Assembly (NCBI RefSeq): GCF_006575665.1
Contig: NZ_CP041253.1
Span: 1,741,501-1,805,500 of the forward strand
Length of the DNA stretch: 64,000 nt
Source of the DNA: Echinicola soli
Lineage (GTDB): Bacteria; Bacteroidota; Bacteroidia; Cytophagales; Cyclobacteriaceae
Reading direction: 5' to 3'
A program made the position numbers and the translations under genes. Positions 25,277 through 34,858 of this stretch are shown here, piece after piece. How positions within the stretch are numbered: the first letter of the stretch is position 1; the number at the start of each line of letters is the position of its first letter. Below the pieces are notes generated by a model. It was given only the letters and a program-made list of their open reading frames with translations, searched no databases and was not told the origin of the DNA.

Positions 25277-26644
25277 ATGAAGAAACAACGTTGGATCGGA
25301 CTTATTTTGGTCTTTTTCGTGGGCAGCAGCCTCATGGCCCAAGAGCCGGTAGGGGATGGTGAAGTGCTTACACTTCAAGAAGCCATTCAGCTTGGGCTGA
25401 AGCACAACACGGAAATTAAAAAAGCGCAGTTGGATGAGAATGCTGCAGATCATCAGCGAAAGGAAATCACTGGTACTGGTCTTCCCCAAGTGGATGCCTA
25501 TGGTGATTACAACAATTTTCTGGATGTATATCCACAAGCGATTCCCGGAGGCGTGTTGGATCCCAATTCAGATCCGAGTGACATCAATGTAATAGCTTTT
25601 GGTGTCCCTCAAAGCGTGAAAGCCGGGGTACAAGTGAGCCAGCTGATTTTCAGCCAATCGTACTTGGTAGGATTGAAGGCGGCCAGGACTTCCGAGGAAT
25701 TTTACCGGCTGATGACCCGGATGACCGAGGAAGATATCATTTATGATGTGGCGTTGAATTACTATTCGGTGATTTCTACAGCATTGCAGATGGATAACCT
25801 GCAGGCCAACCACGACCAGCTAAAGCGGCTAGCGGATATCATCCGGTCACAGTACGAGAATGACTTGGCCAGAAAAGTGGATTATAACCGTGTGAAGGTA
25901 AACTTGACGACGTTGGAAACCGAAATGGATAATCTTGAGATTGCCATCGAGCAGCGGCAGAATTACCTGAAATTGGTCATGGGGATTCCTGTAAATACTG
26001 AGATCAAATTGGCCCAGTATGATTTTAAAGACAGATCCTTGCCCCTACAGGCACTTCAGATGGATGCTGACCTTAGTCAGCGGTACGATCTGAAGGTCCT
26101 GGAAAAGCAGCAGGAGCTAAATGACCTGAATGTCGATAATATCAAATCAGGGTATTATCCGACGCTATCTGCTTTTGCTGATGTGAACTATAACGCGTTT
26201 TCCAGTGAATTTGACTTTCTATCCACTGGCCATGTTTGGTACAGGGGGGCATTGGTAGGGGTGAAGCTGTCATTGCCGATTTTTGATGGTTTTCAGAAAA
26301 AACATAAAATCGCCCAGGCACGAGTGGAAGGTCAAAAAATCAAATATGACCAATACATGGCCGAGCAAAATGCGGAGGCAGAATACCTGAATTCAGTCAA
26401 AAAACTCAATAACAGTATTAAGAGTCTCCAAGCGCAAGAGTCCAATCTGGAATTATCCGAAGATGTCTTCAGACAGACCGGCCAACTATACCGAGAGGGG
26501 CTGTCTCCGCTGACTGATCTATTGGATGCAGAGACTTCACTGCGACAGGCCAGATCAAGTTATTACCGACAGATCATCAATGTAAAAACAGCCGAAGCGG
26601 ATCTCTATAAGTCCACGGGGCAGATCGAAAAAATCATCAAATAA
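25277..26644 (+). CDS. TolC family outer-membrane efflux protein
   Basis: 455 residues with a Sec signal (MKKQRWIGLILVFFVGSSLMAQ). Two OEP repeats follow, each with long amphipathic coiled-coil helices, starting LTLQEAIQLGLKHNTEIKKAQ and ending with QLYREGLSPLTDLLDAETSLRQARSSYYRQI. These form the periplasmic tunnel and outer-membrane barrel of tripartite pumps. It is followed by adaptor and RND genes, after a 223-bp spacer that contains a long palindrome. Confidence 0.93.
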   Translation: MKKQRWIGLILVFFVGSSLMAQEPVGDGEVLTLQEAIQLGLKHNTEIKKAQLDENAADHQRKEITGTGLPQVDAYGDYNNFLDVYPQAIPGGVLDPNSDPSDINVIAFGVPQSVKAGVQVSQLIFSQSYLVGLKAARTSEEFYRLMTRMTEEDIIYDVALNYYSVISTALQMDNLQANHDQLKRLADIIRSQYENDLARKVDYNRVKVNLTTLETEMDNLEIAIEQRQNYLKLVMGIPVNTEIKLAQYDFKDRSLPLQALQMDADLSQRYDLKVLEKQQELNDLNVDNIKSGYYPTLSAFADVNYNAFSSEFDFLSTGHVWYRGALVGVKLSLPIFDGFQKKHKIAQARVEGQKIKYDQYMAEQNAEAEYLNSVKKLNNSIKSLQAQESNLELSEDVFRQTGQLYREGLSPLTDLLDAETSLRQARSSYYRQIINVKTAEADLYKSTGQIEKIIK

Positions 26645-26676
26645 ATTTAACCCGGATGATGCATTGGAACTTGGTA

Positions 26677-26789
26677 GCGAGGTTTTAAATAGCAAAGAAT
26701 CGGGAAGTTTTATGATTGACTGCGTAGCACCGCTACGGTGAAAGCATAAAACTTAGTGTAGCGACTGATTCAAAGCTATTTAAGACCGC
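26677..26789. repeat. Long imperfect palindrome inside the efflux operon
   Basis: Nested arms: GGTTTTAAATAGC with GCTATTTAAGACC, AGTTTTATG (26706-26714) with CATAAAACT (26745-26753), and the tip CGTAGC-ACC-GCTACG (26723-26737). It can fold as one cruciform or RNA hairpin of about 110 nt between the TolC and adaptor genes. There is no T run, so it is not a normal terminator. Confidence 0.7.
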
Positions 26790-26867
26790 AGTAGATTTTC
26801 TAATGAATGATCAGGGTTTAAACATCACATAGGAAGATACTTCCTCAATTCTATATCATCAACAGCT

Positions 26868-27914
26868 ATGAAAAAGTTTATCACACCTTTAGTACTCGTA
26901 GCCATTGCGGCAGCGATTGGTTTTACGCTCTTTAAGAACAAGCAGGAAATGGAGGTCAAGGCAGAACAGGCCATGAAGACCAGTGAGTCTATTCCGGTAA
27001 GGACCGAGGTGATCAAAAAAACCGAGCACAAAATTTCCTTTACTTCGAACGGTACTTTCGAGCCGAGCCAAGAGCTGACGCTCAAGTCTGAGGCCAATGG
27101 AAAGGTACTGAAGATCTACAAGAAGAAAGGAGATTACGTCCGTAAAGGTGATGTGATCGCTAAGCTGGACGATGAGTTGATCCAGTCCGAGCTGTCCATA
27201 GCGGAGGTGAAGCTCAGCCAAAACCAGAAGGACCTGGGCCGCTACGAAAACCTGGCGGGAACAGAGGCCATTACTGAGAAGCAACTGGAGGAAATTCGCA
27301 ATGCCACCAAAATGGCCGAATCGCAAGTGAAAATGAACAGAAAGCGATTGGCCAATACGGTGATTACCGCACCTATTTCAGGTTATATCAATGAGGACTA
27401 TATCGAGATCGGAACCTTGATGAGCCCTGGGATGAATGTAGTGGATATTGTAAATGTGAAACCGCTTAAACTGGTCGTGAATGTTTCTGAGATGGAGATT
27501 GCCAGGATCAGTGAGGGAGATACAGTAGGGGTGAAAGTAGGCGTGTTGCCGGAGAAGGATTTTACCGGAAAAGTGAGCTTTACCAGCAACAAGGGTGATG
27601 CGTCCTTACGCTATGAGGTGGAAATTGCACTGGAAGAAGAAACCGAGCAGATCAAGCCGGGAATGTTTGCCTATGCATCATTTTCTTATCCCGCAGAGGA
27701 AGCCATTTTGATCGATAGAAAGGCACTGGCCAACGGCGTGAAAAACCCGGAAGTATACGTGGTGGAGCATGGCAAAGCAGTACTGAAAAAAGTAAAACTT
27801 GCCCAAGTAGGGGACAATAAGCTGGTATTGCTGGATGGCCTGAAGGAAGGAGAGAAGCTGGTGACTTCTGGCCTGATCAACTTGAAAGAGGGCACAGCTG
27901 TCTCAGAACTTTAA
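26868..27914 (+). CDS. Efflux RND transporter periplasmic adaptor (membrane fusion protein)
   Basis: 348 residues. An N-terminal membrane anchor (ITPLVLVAIAAAIGFTLF) has no lipobox. Then come a barrel-sandwich/lipoyl half (LKSEANGKVLKIYKKKGDYVRKGDVIAKLDDEL), an alpha-hairpin (SELSIAEVKLSQNQKDL to ATKMAESQVKMNRKRL), the second lipoyl half (VITAPISGYINEDYIEIG), a beta-barrel and the membrane-proximal domain. It links the RND pump to TolC. It lies 18 nt before the RND gene. Confidence 0.94.
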   Translation: MKKFITPLVLVAIAAAIGFTLFKNKQEMEVKAEQAMKTSESIPVRTEVIKKTEHKISFTSNGTFEPSQELTLKSEANGKVLKIYKKKGDYVRKGDVIAKLDDELIQSELSIAEVKLSQNQKDLGRYENLAGTEAITEKQLEEIRNATKMAESQVKMNRKRLANTVITAPISGYINEDYIEIGTLMSPGMNVVDIVNVKPLKLVVNVSEMEIARISEGDTVGVKVGVLPEKDFTGKVSFTSNKGDASLRYEVEIALEEETEQIKPGMFAYASFSYPAEEAILIDRKALANGVKNPEVYVVEHGKAVLKKVKLAQVGDNKLVLLDGLKEGEKLVTSGLINLKEGTAVSEL

Positions 27915-27932
27915 TTCGAAAAATCAAGAATC

Positions 27933-30900
27933 ATGCAGATTACGAAAATATCCATAAAGCGGTCCACCATCGTGGTGGTGCTGTTTACGATTTTGACCTT
28001 GCTGGGGATTTTTTCCTATACCCAAATGTCTTACGAGCTGCTACCAAAGTTCAGTCCCAATGTGGTAACGGTATCCACCGTCTACCCCGGAGCGGCACCC
28101 TCGGAGGTAGAAAACTCGGTGACCAGAAAACTCGAAGATGCCCTGGCGGCACTGGAAGGTATAGATGTGATGAAATCCACCTCATTGGAGAGCTTCTCGA
28201 TCATTACCATCGAATTGGATGACGATGTGAATGTGGACTTGATCCTTCAGGATGCCCAGCGGGAAATAGATGCTGTCTTGGGCGACTTACCAGAGGATGT
28301 GGATCCACCATCATTGGGGAAATTCAGCCTGGATGACATGCCCATCATGCAGATGGGGGCCTACTCTAACTTGACTGCAACGGAGTTTTACGACTTGATG
28401 GACCAACGGATCCAGCCCATGATCTCACAGATCGATGGTGTGGCGCAGGTAAATCTACTGGGTGGTGCAGAAAGAGAAATCAAGGTAAACTTGGACCAAA
28501 ATAAGTTGAATACCTATGGAATTTCACCATTACAAGTAAACCAGGCGATAGCCCAGGCAAATTTGGATTTTCCGACTGGGAAATTAAAAAGTGATAAAGA
28601 GCAAATCCTGATCCGACTGGCCGGTAAGTTTACGAATGTGGATGAAATAGGGGAATTGGTGGTGACCTATACCGATGGTTCTCCCATCAAAATCAAAGAT
28701 GTAGCCGAGGTGGTGGACTCCAACAAAGATGAGGAGGTTCTCAGTAGACTAAATGGTAAAAGTGCCATTGGTATCAGTATCCAGAAACAGTCCGATGCCA
28801 ATGCAGTGGACGTGGCGGAGCGTGTAAACGAGTCACTGGTACAGCTGGAAACCACTTATGCAGGGGATGACTTGCGATTTGAAATTTCACAGGACAGCTC
28901 AGAGTTTACCCTTGAAGCAGCCAATGCAGTGATCCATGATCTGATCATCGCCGTAGCGCTGGTAGCGGTGATCATGCTGTTGTTTTTGCACAGTTTTAGG
29001 AATGCGATCATTGTGATGATTGCTGTGCCGGCTTCCATTATTGCCACGTTTACCGTGATGTATTTGGCGGGATTTACACTAAACTTGATGAGTTTGCTGG
29101 CCCTGTCACTGGTGGTGGGTATTCTGGTGGATGATGCCATTGTGGTGATTGAAAATATTTACCGGCACATGGAAAAAGGCAAGTCGGCCATCCAGGCTTC
29201 CTATGACGGAATTCGTGAAATCGGTGGTACGGTGACGTCCATTACTTTGGTAATTGTGGTGGTATTTGTGCCTTTGGCGATGACGGGCGGTTTGATTTCG
29301 GGGATCCTTACACAGTTTAGTATCACTGTGGCGGTGGCCACGATGATGAGTTTGCTGGTAGCCTTTACATTAATTCCCTTATTGACCTCTCGCTTCTCCA
29401 AGCTGGAGCATCTCAATCCAGACAGTGTGTTTGGAAAAATCGTCAATGGCTTTGAAGGATTCTTGGATGCCTTTATTGCGTGGTTGACGGGAATTCTTAA
29501 GTGGGCTTTTAACCATAAGATCATTACGCTCGTGGTTACGTTTGTGCTATTTGTTTCTTCGTTCCTTTTAGTGGGATATGGCTTTATCGGAAGTGAATTT
29601 GTAAGCCAGGGAGACAAAGGGGAGTTTATCATGCGCTTGGAATTACCCAAGTCAGCTACCTTGGAGGAAACCAATTTTACCACACGGGAAGCAGAGAATT
29701 ACCTGTCCAAAAACCCCATGGTGACCAGCGTCTTTACGACTGTGGGCCAGACTACGGGGAGTATGTCAGGAAGCCAGGCCACTCCTTACGCCGCCGAGAT
29801 AACAGTGAAAATGGTGGATGCAGAAAAAAGAAACCTTACCGCTCCGGAATTTGCAAGGGAAATGGAGATCGCGCTGGAGGAAAATATCGTGGGAGCAGAA
29901 TTCACCGCAGTGCCCATCGGCATTACGGGGACAGCCAATGATGCACCGATACAGATCGTGTTATCGGGGCCTGACCTGGACACCTTGAAAAGTTTCTCAC
30001 AGCAGGTACTGGCTGAAGTGGATAAAGTGCCTGGAACACGTAAGGCAGAAACCTCCATGGAAGACGGTAACCCAGAAATCCGCGTGGAGGTGGACCGGGC
30101 AAAAATGGCCGATTTGGGCTTGGATATGGCGATGGTCGGTGGCACCATGCAGGTGGCCTTTAATGGTAATACCGATACGAAGTACCGTGATGGAGATTAT
30201 GAATATGACATTAACATCCGGATGGATGAGTTTGATAGAAAATCCGTGACCGACATTGAAAACTTGGCATTTGTCAATACCAGGGGGCAGACCGTATTGC
30301 TCAAGCAATTTGCCAGTGCTATTCCTTCTGAAGGGCCAAGTGAGCTAAACCGTCAAGATAGGATTACTTCCGTGACGGTCCAGTCTCAAGTCTCAGGAAG
30401 GCCTACAGGTACCGTCGGTGCTGAAATCCAAGAACGGATAGCCAAACTAGATCTTCCCAAAGAAGTGACTGTGGCTTACGAGGGTGATATGAAAATGCAG
30501 GAAGAAGGTTTTGGTAGCTTGGGAATCGCCTTGCTCGCTTCTATACTCTTGATTTACCTGATCATGGTGGCACTTTATGACAACTATGTCTTCCCCCTCG
30601 TGGTGATGTTCTCCTTGCCGCTGGCCGTGATTGGAGCGTTGTTGGCACTGGCAATGTCCAGTTCAGCATTGAGCATATTCAGTATTCTGGGACTCATTAT
30701 GTTGATGGGGCTTGTGGCTAAGAATGCGATTTTGCTGGTAGACTTTACCAATCAGCTGAAATCAGCAGGACTTGAAGTCAAAGCAGCCTTGGTAAAGGCA
30801 GTGGAAATCCGTTTCCGTCCGATTCTAATGACCACACTGGCGATGGTATTCGGGATGTTGCCGATCGCCTTGGCTTCTGGAGCAGGGGCGGAATGGAAGA

Positions 30901-31088
30901 ATGGCCTTGCTTGGGCATTGATCGGTGGATTGATCTCCTCCATGTTCCTGACCATGGTCGTGGTGCCTGTGATCTATTACATTTTTGACCGGATCCTTGC
31001 TCGATTCGGTAAGGACAAGAAAGAGGAAATTGTCATCGAAGAAACTGAGCTTTCAGAGTCTGAATCTGAGGTGGCCGAATATGTTTAA
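27933..31088 (+). CDS. RND efflux pump permease (HAE1 family)
   Basis: 1051 residues, normal size for AcrB-like proton antiporters. TM1 is at about residues 10-30, with a large porter domain after it. The TM4 proton-relay pair Asp-Asp is in VGILVDDAIVVIENIYRHM near residue 400. A second porter domain follows, then the TM10 region GLVAKNAILLVDFTNQLK and FRPILMTTLAMVFGMLPIALASG. The C-terminus is acidic. Probable substrates are hydrophobic or amphiphilic compounds; the specific drug range cannot be inferred. Confidence 0.96.
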   Translation: MQITKISIKRSTIVVVLFTILTLLGIFSYTQMSYELLPKFSPNVVTVSTVYPGAAPSEVENSVTRKLEDALAALEGIDVMKSTSLESFSIITIELDDDVNVDLILQDAQREIDAVLGDLPEDVDPPSLGKFSLDDMPIMQMGAYSNLTATEFYDLMDQRIQPMISQIDGVAQVNLLGGAEREIKVNLDQNKLNTYGISPLQVNQAIAQANLDFPTGKLKSDKEQILIRLAGKFTNVDEIGELVVTYTDGSPIKIKDVAEVVDSNKDEEVLSRLNGKSAIGISIQKQSDANAVDVAERVNESLVQLETTYAGDDLRFEISQDSSEFTLEAANAVIHDLIIAVALVAVIMLLFLHSFRNAIIVMIAVPASIIATFTVMYLAGFTLNLMSLLALSLVVGILVDDAIVVIENIYRHMEKGKSAIQASYDGIREIGGTVTSITLVIVVVFVPLAMTGGLISGILTQFSITVAVATMMSLLVAFTLIPLLTSRFSKLEHLNPDSVFGKIVNGFEGFLDAFIAWLTGILKWAFNHKIITLVVTFVLFVSSFLLVGYGFIGSEFVSQGDKGEFIMRLELPKSATLEETNFTTREAENYLSKNPMVTSVFTTVGQTTGSMSGSQATPYAAEITVKMVDAEKRNLTAPEFAREMEIALEENIVGAEFTAVPIGITGTANDAPIQIVLSGPDLDTLKSFSQQVLAEVDKVPGTRKAETSMEDGNPEIRVEVDRAKMADLGLDMAMVGGTMQVAFNGNTDTKYRDGDYEYDINIRMDEFDRKSVTDIENLAFVNTRGQTVLLKQFASAIPSEGPSELNRQDRITSVTVQSQVSGRPTGTVGAEIQERIAKLDLPKEVTVAYEGDMKMQEEGFGSLGIALLASILLIYLIMVALYDNYVFPLVVMFSLPLAVIGALLALAMSSSALSIFSILGLIMLMGLVAKNAILLVDFTNQLKSAGLEVKAALVKAVEIRFRPILMTTLAMVFGMLPIALASGAGAEWKNGLAWALIGGLISSMFLTMVVVPVIYYIFDRILARFGKDKKEEIVIEETELSESESEVAEYV

Positions 31089-31258
31089 TTATAGTTAGTT
31101 GGTGATTGATGATAGTCGGTGTGGTTTATGGGGAGGGCATGGCCACCGTGGAGAACGGAAAGCTCAGGAGCCTTTCATATGGCCGCACCGGTTTCATCCA
31201 ATCACTCAGGGTAAAAGGCTTGTAAAGTGTCATTTTATCGAGAGAAAATTTAAGTGCT

Positions 31259-31281
31259 GAGACAAATTGCTGATTTGTCTC
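31259..31281 (+). promoter_or_regulatory. Perfect 9-bp hairpin in the leader of the ACP-like gene
   Basis: GAGACAAAT pairs with ATTTGTCTC around a 5-nt loop, 25 nt before the ATG. It has no T run, so a translational or stability element is as likely as a terminator. Confidence 0.45.
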
Positions 31282-31306
31282 GTCTAATAAAGAAAAGTTA
31301 AAAGCC

Positions 31307-31552
31307 ATGAAAACAAATAATTATACAAAACTAAAAGCCATTATTGCGGTGATGGAGAAGTATGGCATCACACCTATTTCCAAGGTCAAGCGCTCTGATT
31401 TCGTAGAGGACATGGGCTTTGATCAGGTCTATCTGAACGGCCTGATCTTCGATGTGGAGGACGCGCTGCACCTGGAGCTTACCGAGGAAATGGCGCATTC
31501 CCTGAGAAGCCCCGAAGAGCTTATTCGGCACATGATACAATATCAAAACTAA
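31307..31552 (+). CDS. Acyl-carrier-protein-like small protein lacking the phosphopantetheine serine
   Basis: 81 residues, acidic and helical. The order of features matches ACP: helix 1 (LKAIIAVMEKYG), then DFVEDMGFDQVYLNGLIFDVEDALHLEL, then a C-terminal helix (SPEELIRHMIQ). In real ACPs the segment reads DLGxDSLD, with the prosthetic group on Ser. Here the matching residues are Asp39-Gln40-Val41, so the attachment site is gone. It may be a protein-interaction module or a relic. It follows the RND gene by 218 bp and could be expressed separately. The family call is from pattern only. Confidence 0.6.
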   Translation: MKTNNYTKLKAIIAVMEKYGITPISKVKRSDFVEDMGFDQVYLNGLIFDVEDALHLELTEEMAHSLRSPEELIRHMIQYQN

Positions 31553-32304
31553 TCACTCTGAAAATGGCCGTAACTTCCAAGAGGGGAGTAATGGCCAAGT
31601 TGCGAGTGTATGAAAAGTATGGCTCTCTAAATGCATTTTAGTGGGTAAATAATAAATTGCCTGATTTTTTTACAATTGTTTCGCAATACTTGTAAATGGA
31701 GCATTTTCTGATCTGCCTTGAGGCATTTGACGTTAAGAAATCAAAGAAGTGCGATGGAAAAGGCACAGGCTTGCCTATAGATCAGCTTTTAGCCTGTCAA
31801 GTAAATAAACCTGCTTACATCTGTAGTATTCGCCAGAATCATATTTCATAAAATGACTATCGGTAATTTTACCCGTAGTGGTACCATTCCAAAATGTGAT
31901 TTGGAAAGTTAAGGGAGTCCCTTGGTGAGACCGGTTTAAGAAAAATGAGCAGGCCGTTAAGAAAATGAATTAGCTCGTGTCGTGGAACAGCGAGATCCAT
32001 TCATTTTCAGGCCGGAGCAGTTTTCTTAGATTAAATTGGGTAACGTATTGTCCTCACTGGAAAACTTGTCCTTCCCAATTTAAAGGGCTCACCACCGGAC
32101 TGGATTTTTGGTCCTTTTCATCAATGGAAATGCGTAGCATTCATGAAGATCTATTGAAAGCAATTTTATACCTGAATAAAAGGACGGAAACACAATTTAT
32201 TCAATTATGCTTGGCTACGTGTATGATTGCGGAGACTCATGTTTCATTTATTGATTTTGTAAAAATTAAAGTTAATATTGGTGACAAACTACAGATTATT
32301 AACA
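31553..32304. other. Long non-coding leader region with paired hairpins
   Basis: About 750 bp between the ACP-like gene and the fucosidase. 31937-31977 pairs imperfectly with 31991-32029 (AAGAAAA, GCAGGCC, AAAATGAAT, GCTCG and their complements) around a 13-nt loop. Immediately after, TTAAATTGGG (32031-32040) pairs perfectly with CCCAATTTAA (32074-32083). The open frames across it lack any recognisable protein character. Confidence 0.5.
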
Positions 32305-33660
32305 ATGAAAAGAATGTTTACTTTCTTAGATTGCCGATATATGGGAAAACTCAAGGTGGCAATGGTACTAGTACTGTTGATGTGTAATGTAGCCGAAGCT
32401 TTGCCTCAGGAGAAAGTGCTTAACCTAAATAGACCAGGGCGCGAAGCATGGTTTTCGTCACTTGGATTTGGAATGTTCATCCATTGGAGCATGGATGTGC
32501 AGCTTGGCACGGTGATTAGCCATAGCATGGTGGGGGCTTCCGATGATTATTTGGAACGCTATATTACAGAACTTCCCAAAACGTTTAACCCGCAAGAATT
32601 TGATGCCGAATCCTGGGCAAAAGCTGCGAAGAAGGCTGGTATGAAGTACGTTGTATTTACTGCCAAGCACCATAACGGTTTCTGTATGTATGATACCAAA
32701 ACGACCGATTTTAGCATCATGAATACTCCTTATGGAAAGGATGTTACCAAAGTGGTGGTAGATGCCTTTAGAAAAGAAGGCTTGGCGGTAGGGATCTACT
32801 TTTCTCCAGAAGACTTTTACTTTTTGCATCAGCAGGGAAACACCATTTCACGCACCTTACCAACGGCCAAAGCAGCGCATAACGAACCACTAAATGATTA
32901 TGTGAAGGATCAGATGCGAGAATTAATGACCAGTTATGGAGATATAGATATAGTGTTTTTAGATGCCTTGGACCAGTATGCCAAGACGGAGATCGCAAAG
33001 GTTTGCTGGGAAGTAAATCCGGAGGTAGTCGTGACACGTGGAGCCATTCCCACACCGGAACAAACAACGCCTGATTCACCAATGGCATCTTGCTGGGAGG
33101 CGTGCTATACCCTAGGTGACCAATGGCAATACCGGCCAACAAACGAAAGGTACAAAACGGCGGAGCAGACCATAGAAAAGCTGATAGAAATACGCTCCAA
33201 AGGAGGGAATTTCCTCTTAAATTTTGCCCCTGATGCGGCTGGTAACTTACCCCCTGATCAGGCAGCGGTATTAAATGAATTATCTCTTTGGATGTTTATT
33301 AACGACGAAGCTTTCCGAAACACCATACCGCTAAAGACCATCAGGGAAGGTGATATTTGGTTTCTCAAAAAGAAGGATCAGTCAACGATATATGCATTTC
33401 TTACGGAGGATAACTGGGAGTTAGGAGATCGAAGGACCTATATCTTAAATTCTTTCAAAGCTACTCCAGAAACTAAAGTTTCAGTATTGGGACAAAATAG
33501 TGAAATCTTGGAATATCGCCCTAAAGTCGATGTTTCCTCTTCCTATAAGGAAATAGAAGATGGGTTGGAGATTTCCGTGGTGCGTGCCCAGCGTATCTAT
33601 AATGACCGAAAATGGCCGAATCCAATTGTGGTAAAACTGGAGAACATAGCGATAAGATAA
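32305..33660 (+). CDS. Alpha-L-fucosidase family protein (GH29)
   Basis: 451 residues from ATG 32305. An alternative ATG at 32341 (MGKLKVAMVLVLLMCNVAEA) gives a cleaner signal peptide; either way it is exported. GH29 hallmarks: WFSSLGFGMFIHWSMD, KYVVFTAKHHNGFCMYDTK, GIYFSPEDFYF, and the late GGNFLLNFAPDAAGNLPPDQ. Asp220 in IVFLDALDQ is at the position of the catalytic nucleophile, where the family usually reads WFDG, so the site is atypical and the sugar cleaved may differ. It removes terminal deoxy-sugars from glycans. Single gene; no SusCD pair is adjacent. Confidence 0.85.
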   Translation: MKRMFTFLDCRYMGKLKVAMVLVLLMCNVAEALPQEKVLNLNRPGREAWFSSLGFGMFIHWSMDVQLGTVISHSMVGASDDYLERYITELPKTFNPQEFDAESWAKAAKKAGMKYVVFTAKHHNGFCMYDTKTTDFSIMNTPYGKDVTKVVVDAFRKEGLAVGIYFSPEDFYFLHQQGNTISRTLPTAKAAHNEPLNDYVKDQMRELMTSYGDIDIVFLDALDQYAKTEIAKVCWEVNPEVVVTRGAIPTPEQTTPDSPMASCWEACYTLGDQWQYRPTNERYKTAEQTIEKLIEIRSKGGNFLLNFAPDAAGNLPPDQAAVLNELSLWMFINDEAFRNTIPLKTIREGDIWFLKKKDQSTIYAFLTEDNWELGDRRTYILNSFKATPETKVSVLGQNSEILEYRPKVDVSSSYKEIEDGLEISVVRAQRIYNDRKWPNPIVVKLENIAIR

Positions 33661-33839
33661 CACCTTCCTACGATTTGCATGATTCGAAAAGCAAAGTAGT
33701 ATTGGTTGAGGTTTATAAGAATATTGATGTCCATCGACTCAATGTACCGGGAAATAATCTTTCGGGTGAATCAGCAGATTTTATTGTTTCTGCTTTTTGC
33801 CTGAAAGCTTTCCCGTCATTTCTGGTTTTACAGGAAGAC

Positions 33840-34817
33840 TTACAGCCCAAAAACCTCATTTAATTGGCCAATTCTAAATCCTTTTTCCAGCACTTTTCGG
33901 GCAGCAGAGCTGTTTAGGTCGATGACCGGATTGGTATGGTTAAAGTGAATGAAGATGACTTTGGCTTTGTCAGCTTTGGAAAGCACCTTGAACTTTTCCA
34001 TGCTTTCGATGATAAATGGATGGGGAATTTGGGTGATATCGCGTGTATTGATTTCTTCACCGCTAAAGAAGGTGGCGTCCAGAAACGCATAGTCCACTTC
34101 CTTGATTTGCGACAGAATGTCTTTGTCCCACTTTTGCCATTTGTCAATATCGGGAATAAAGAGGGCGTTTTTGTTAGGGCCTTGGATTTTGAACCCGACT
34201 GTTTCGGTGAATTCGTCACGATGGGGAACAGTGATGGGGGTCACCTTGATATGTGGCGTGAGCTGGATGGGCTTTTCGTTTTTTAGCAGTATCAATGAGA
34301 TATTTTGCTGACTGACCAATTGGCTCCAAGGGCCATTTTCTTCCAGGTAAGTTTTCATTCTCGGCATAGCAAATACAGGCACACTGTCCGCATTCATAGC
34401 TTCCTTGCCCAGATACATCAAGCCAGTGTAATGTCCTATATGCCCATGGGTCAGGAAAATGCCATCAGGCATTTCGCTGGGGAATTCCTGCCCAAAGTTT
34501 TTCAGCATTTTAAGTTGCTGTGCAATGTCAGGAGTAGCTTCGAAGAGGTACTTTTTTTGAGCATGTTGGTCATATAGTCCCAAGGAAATCACCATTCGAC
34601 TAGGACCGGGGGTTTTGAACAAGTCTTTGCAGCAGCTTTTTTGACAGCCAATATGCGGAGATCCACCATCTTGGATGGTACCCAAAAGAATGATGGACTG
34701 CTGCGGAATATCAAGCTGTGCTTTGGTTATATCGGAGGCTTCTGCCACAGGATATTTTTGAGGGCGGCTACATGCAAGCAAGGTAATTATTAAGATGGGA
34801 AGTAAAAGAAATCTCAT
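33840..34817 (-). CDS. PqqB-like metallo-beta-lactamase-fold lipoprotein
   Basis: 325 residues. Lipoprotein signal with Cys16 (IITLLAC). The mature part starts LGTIQDGGSPHIGC, the opening typical of PqqB-like hydrolases, with CQKSCC nearby. Metal ligands are HGHIGH (His124, 126, 129), then TVPHRDEF, IPDIDKW and FIHFNHTNP. There are no other PQQ genes nearby, so PQQ synthesis is unlikely; a periplasmic hydrolase is a safer call. It is convergent with the fucosidase. Confidence 0.82.
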   Translation of the reverse strand: MRFLLLPILIITLLACSRPQKYPVAEASDITKAQLDIPQQSIILLGTIQDGGSPHIGCQKSCCKDLFKTPGPSRMVISLGLYDQHAQKKYLFEATPDIAQQLKMLKNFGQEFPSEMPDGIFLTHGHIGHYTGLMYLGKEAMNADSVPVFAMPRMKTYLEENGPWSQLVSQQNISLILLKNEKPIQLTPHIKVTPITVPHRDEFTETVGFKIQGPNKNALFIPDIDKWQKWDKDILSQIKEVDYAFLDATFFSGEEINTRDITQIPHPFIIESMEKFKVLSKADKAKVIFIHFNHTNPVIDLNSSAARKVLEKGFRIGQLNEVFGL

Positions 34818-34850
34818 ATTGGCACTCTTTATGCAATGTAAGTTAGTATA

Positions 34851-34858
34851 TATCTTTG
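34851..34858 (+). promoter_or_regulatory. Possible -7 box upstream of lipoprotein gene
   Basis: TATCTTTG matches TAnnTTTG exactly, but it is 215 nt from the next start codon at 35073, so a long leader would be needed. A second, weaker candidate (TTATCTTCATG, near 34977-34987) is closer. Confidence 0.3.

Noticed and set aside
31977..32387. 136-codon open frame before the fucosidase
   Set aside because: Crosses the paired hairpins, overlaps the fucosidase start in another frame and has no protein-like pattern.
33612..33863. 83-codon open frame overlapping the end of the fucosidase
   Set aside because: Different frame from both neighbours, polar mixture without pattern, no start context.
33840..34817. 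PQQ cofactor biosynthesis locus
   Set aside because: Only a PqqB-like hydrolase with a lipoprotein signal is present; no pqqA, C, D or E nearby.
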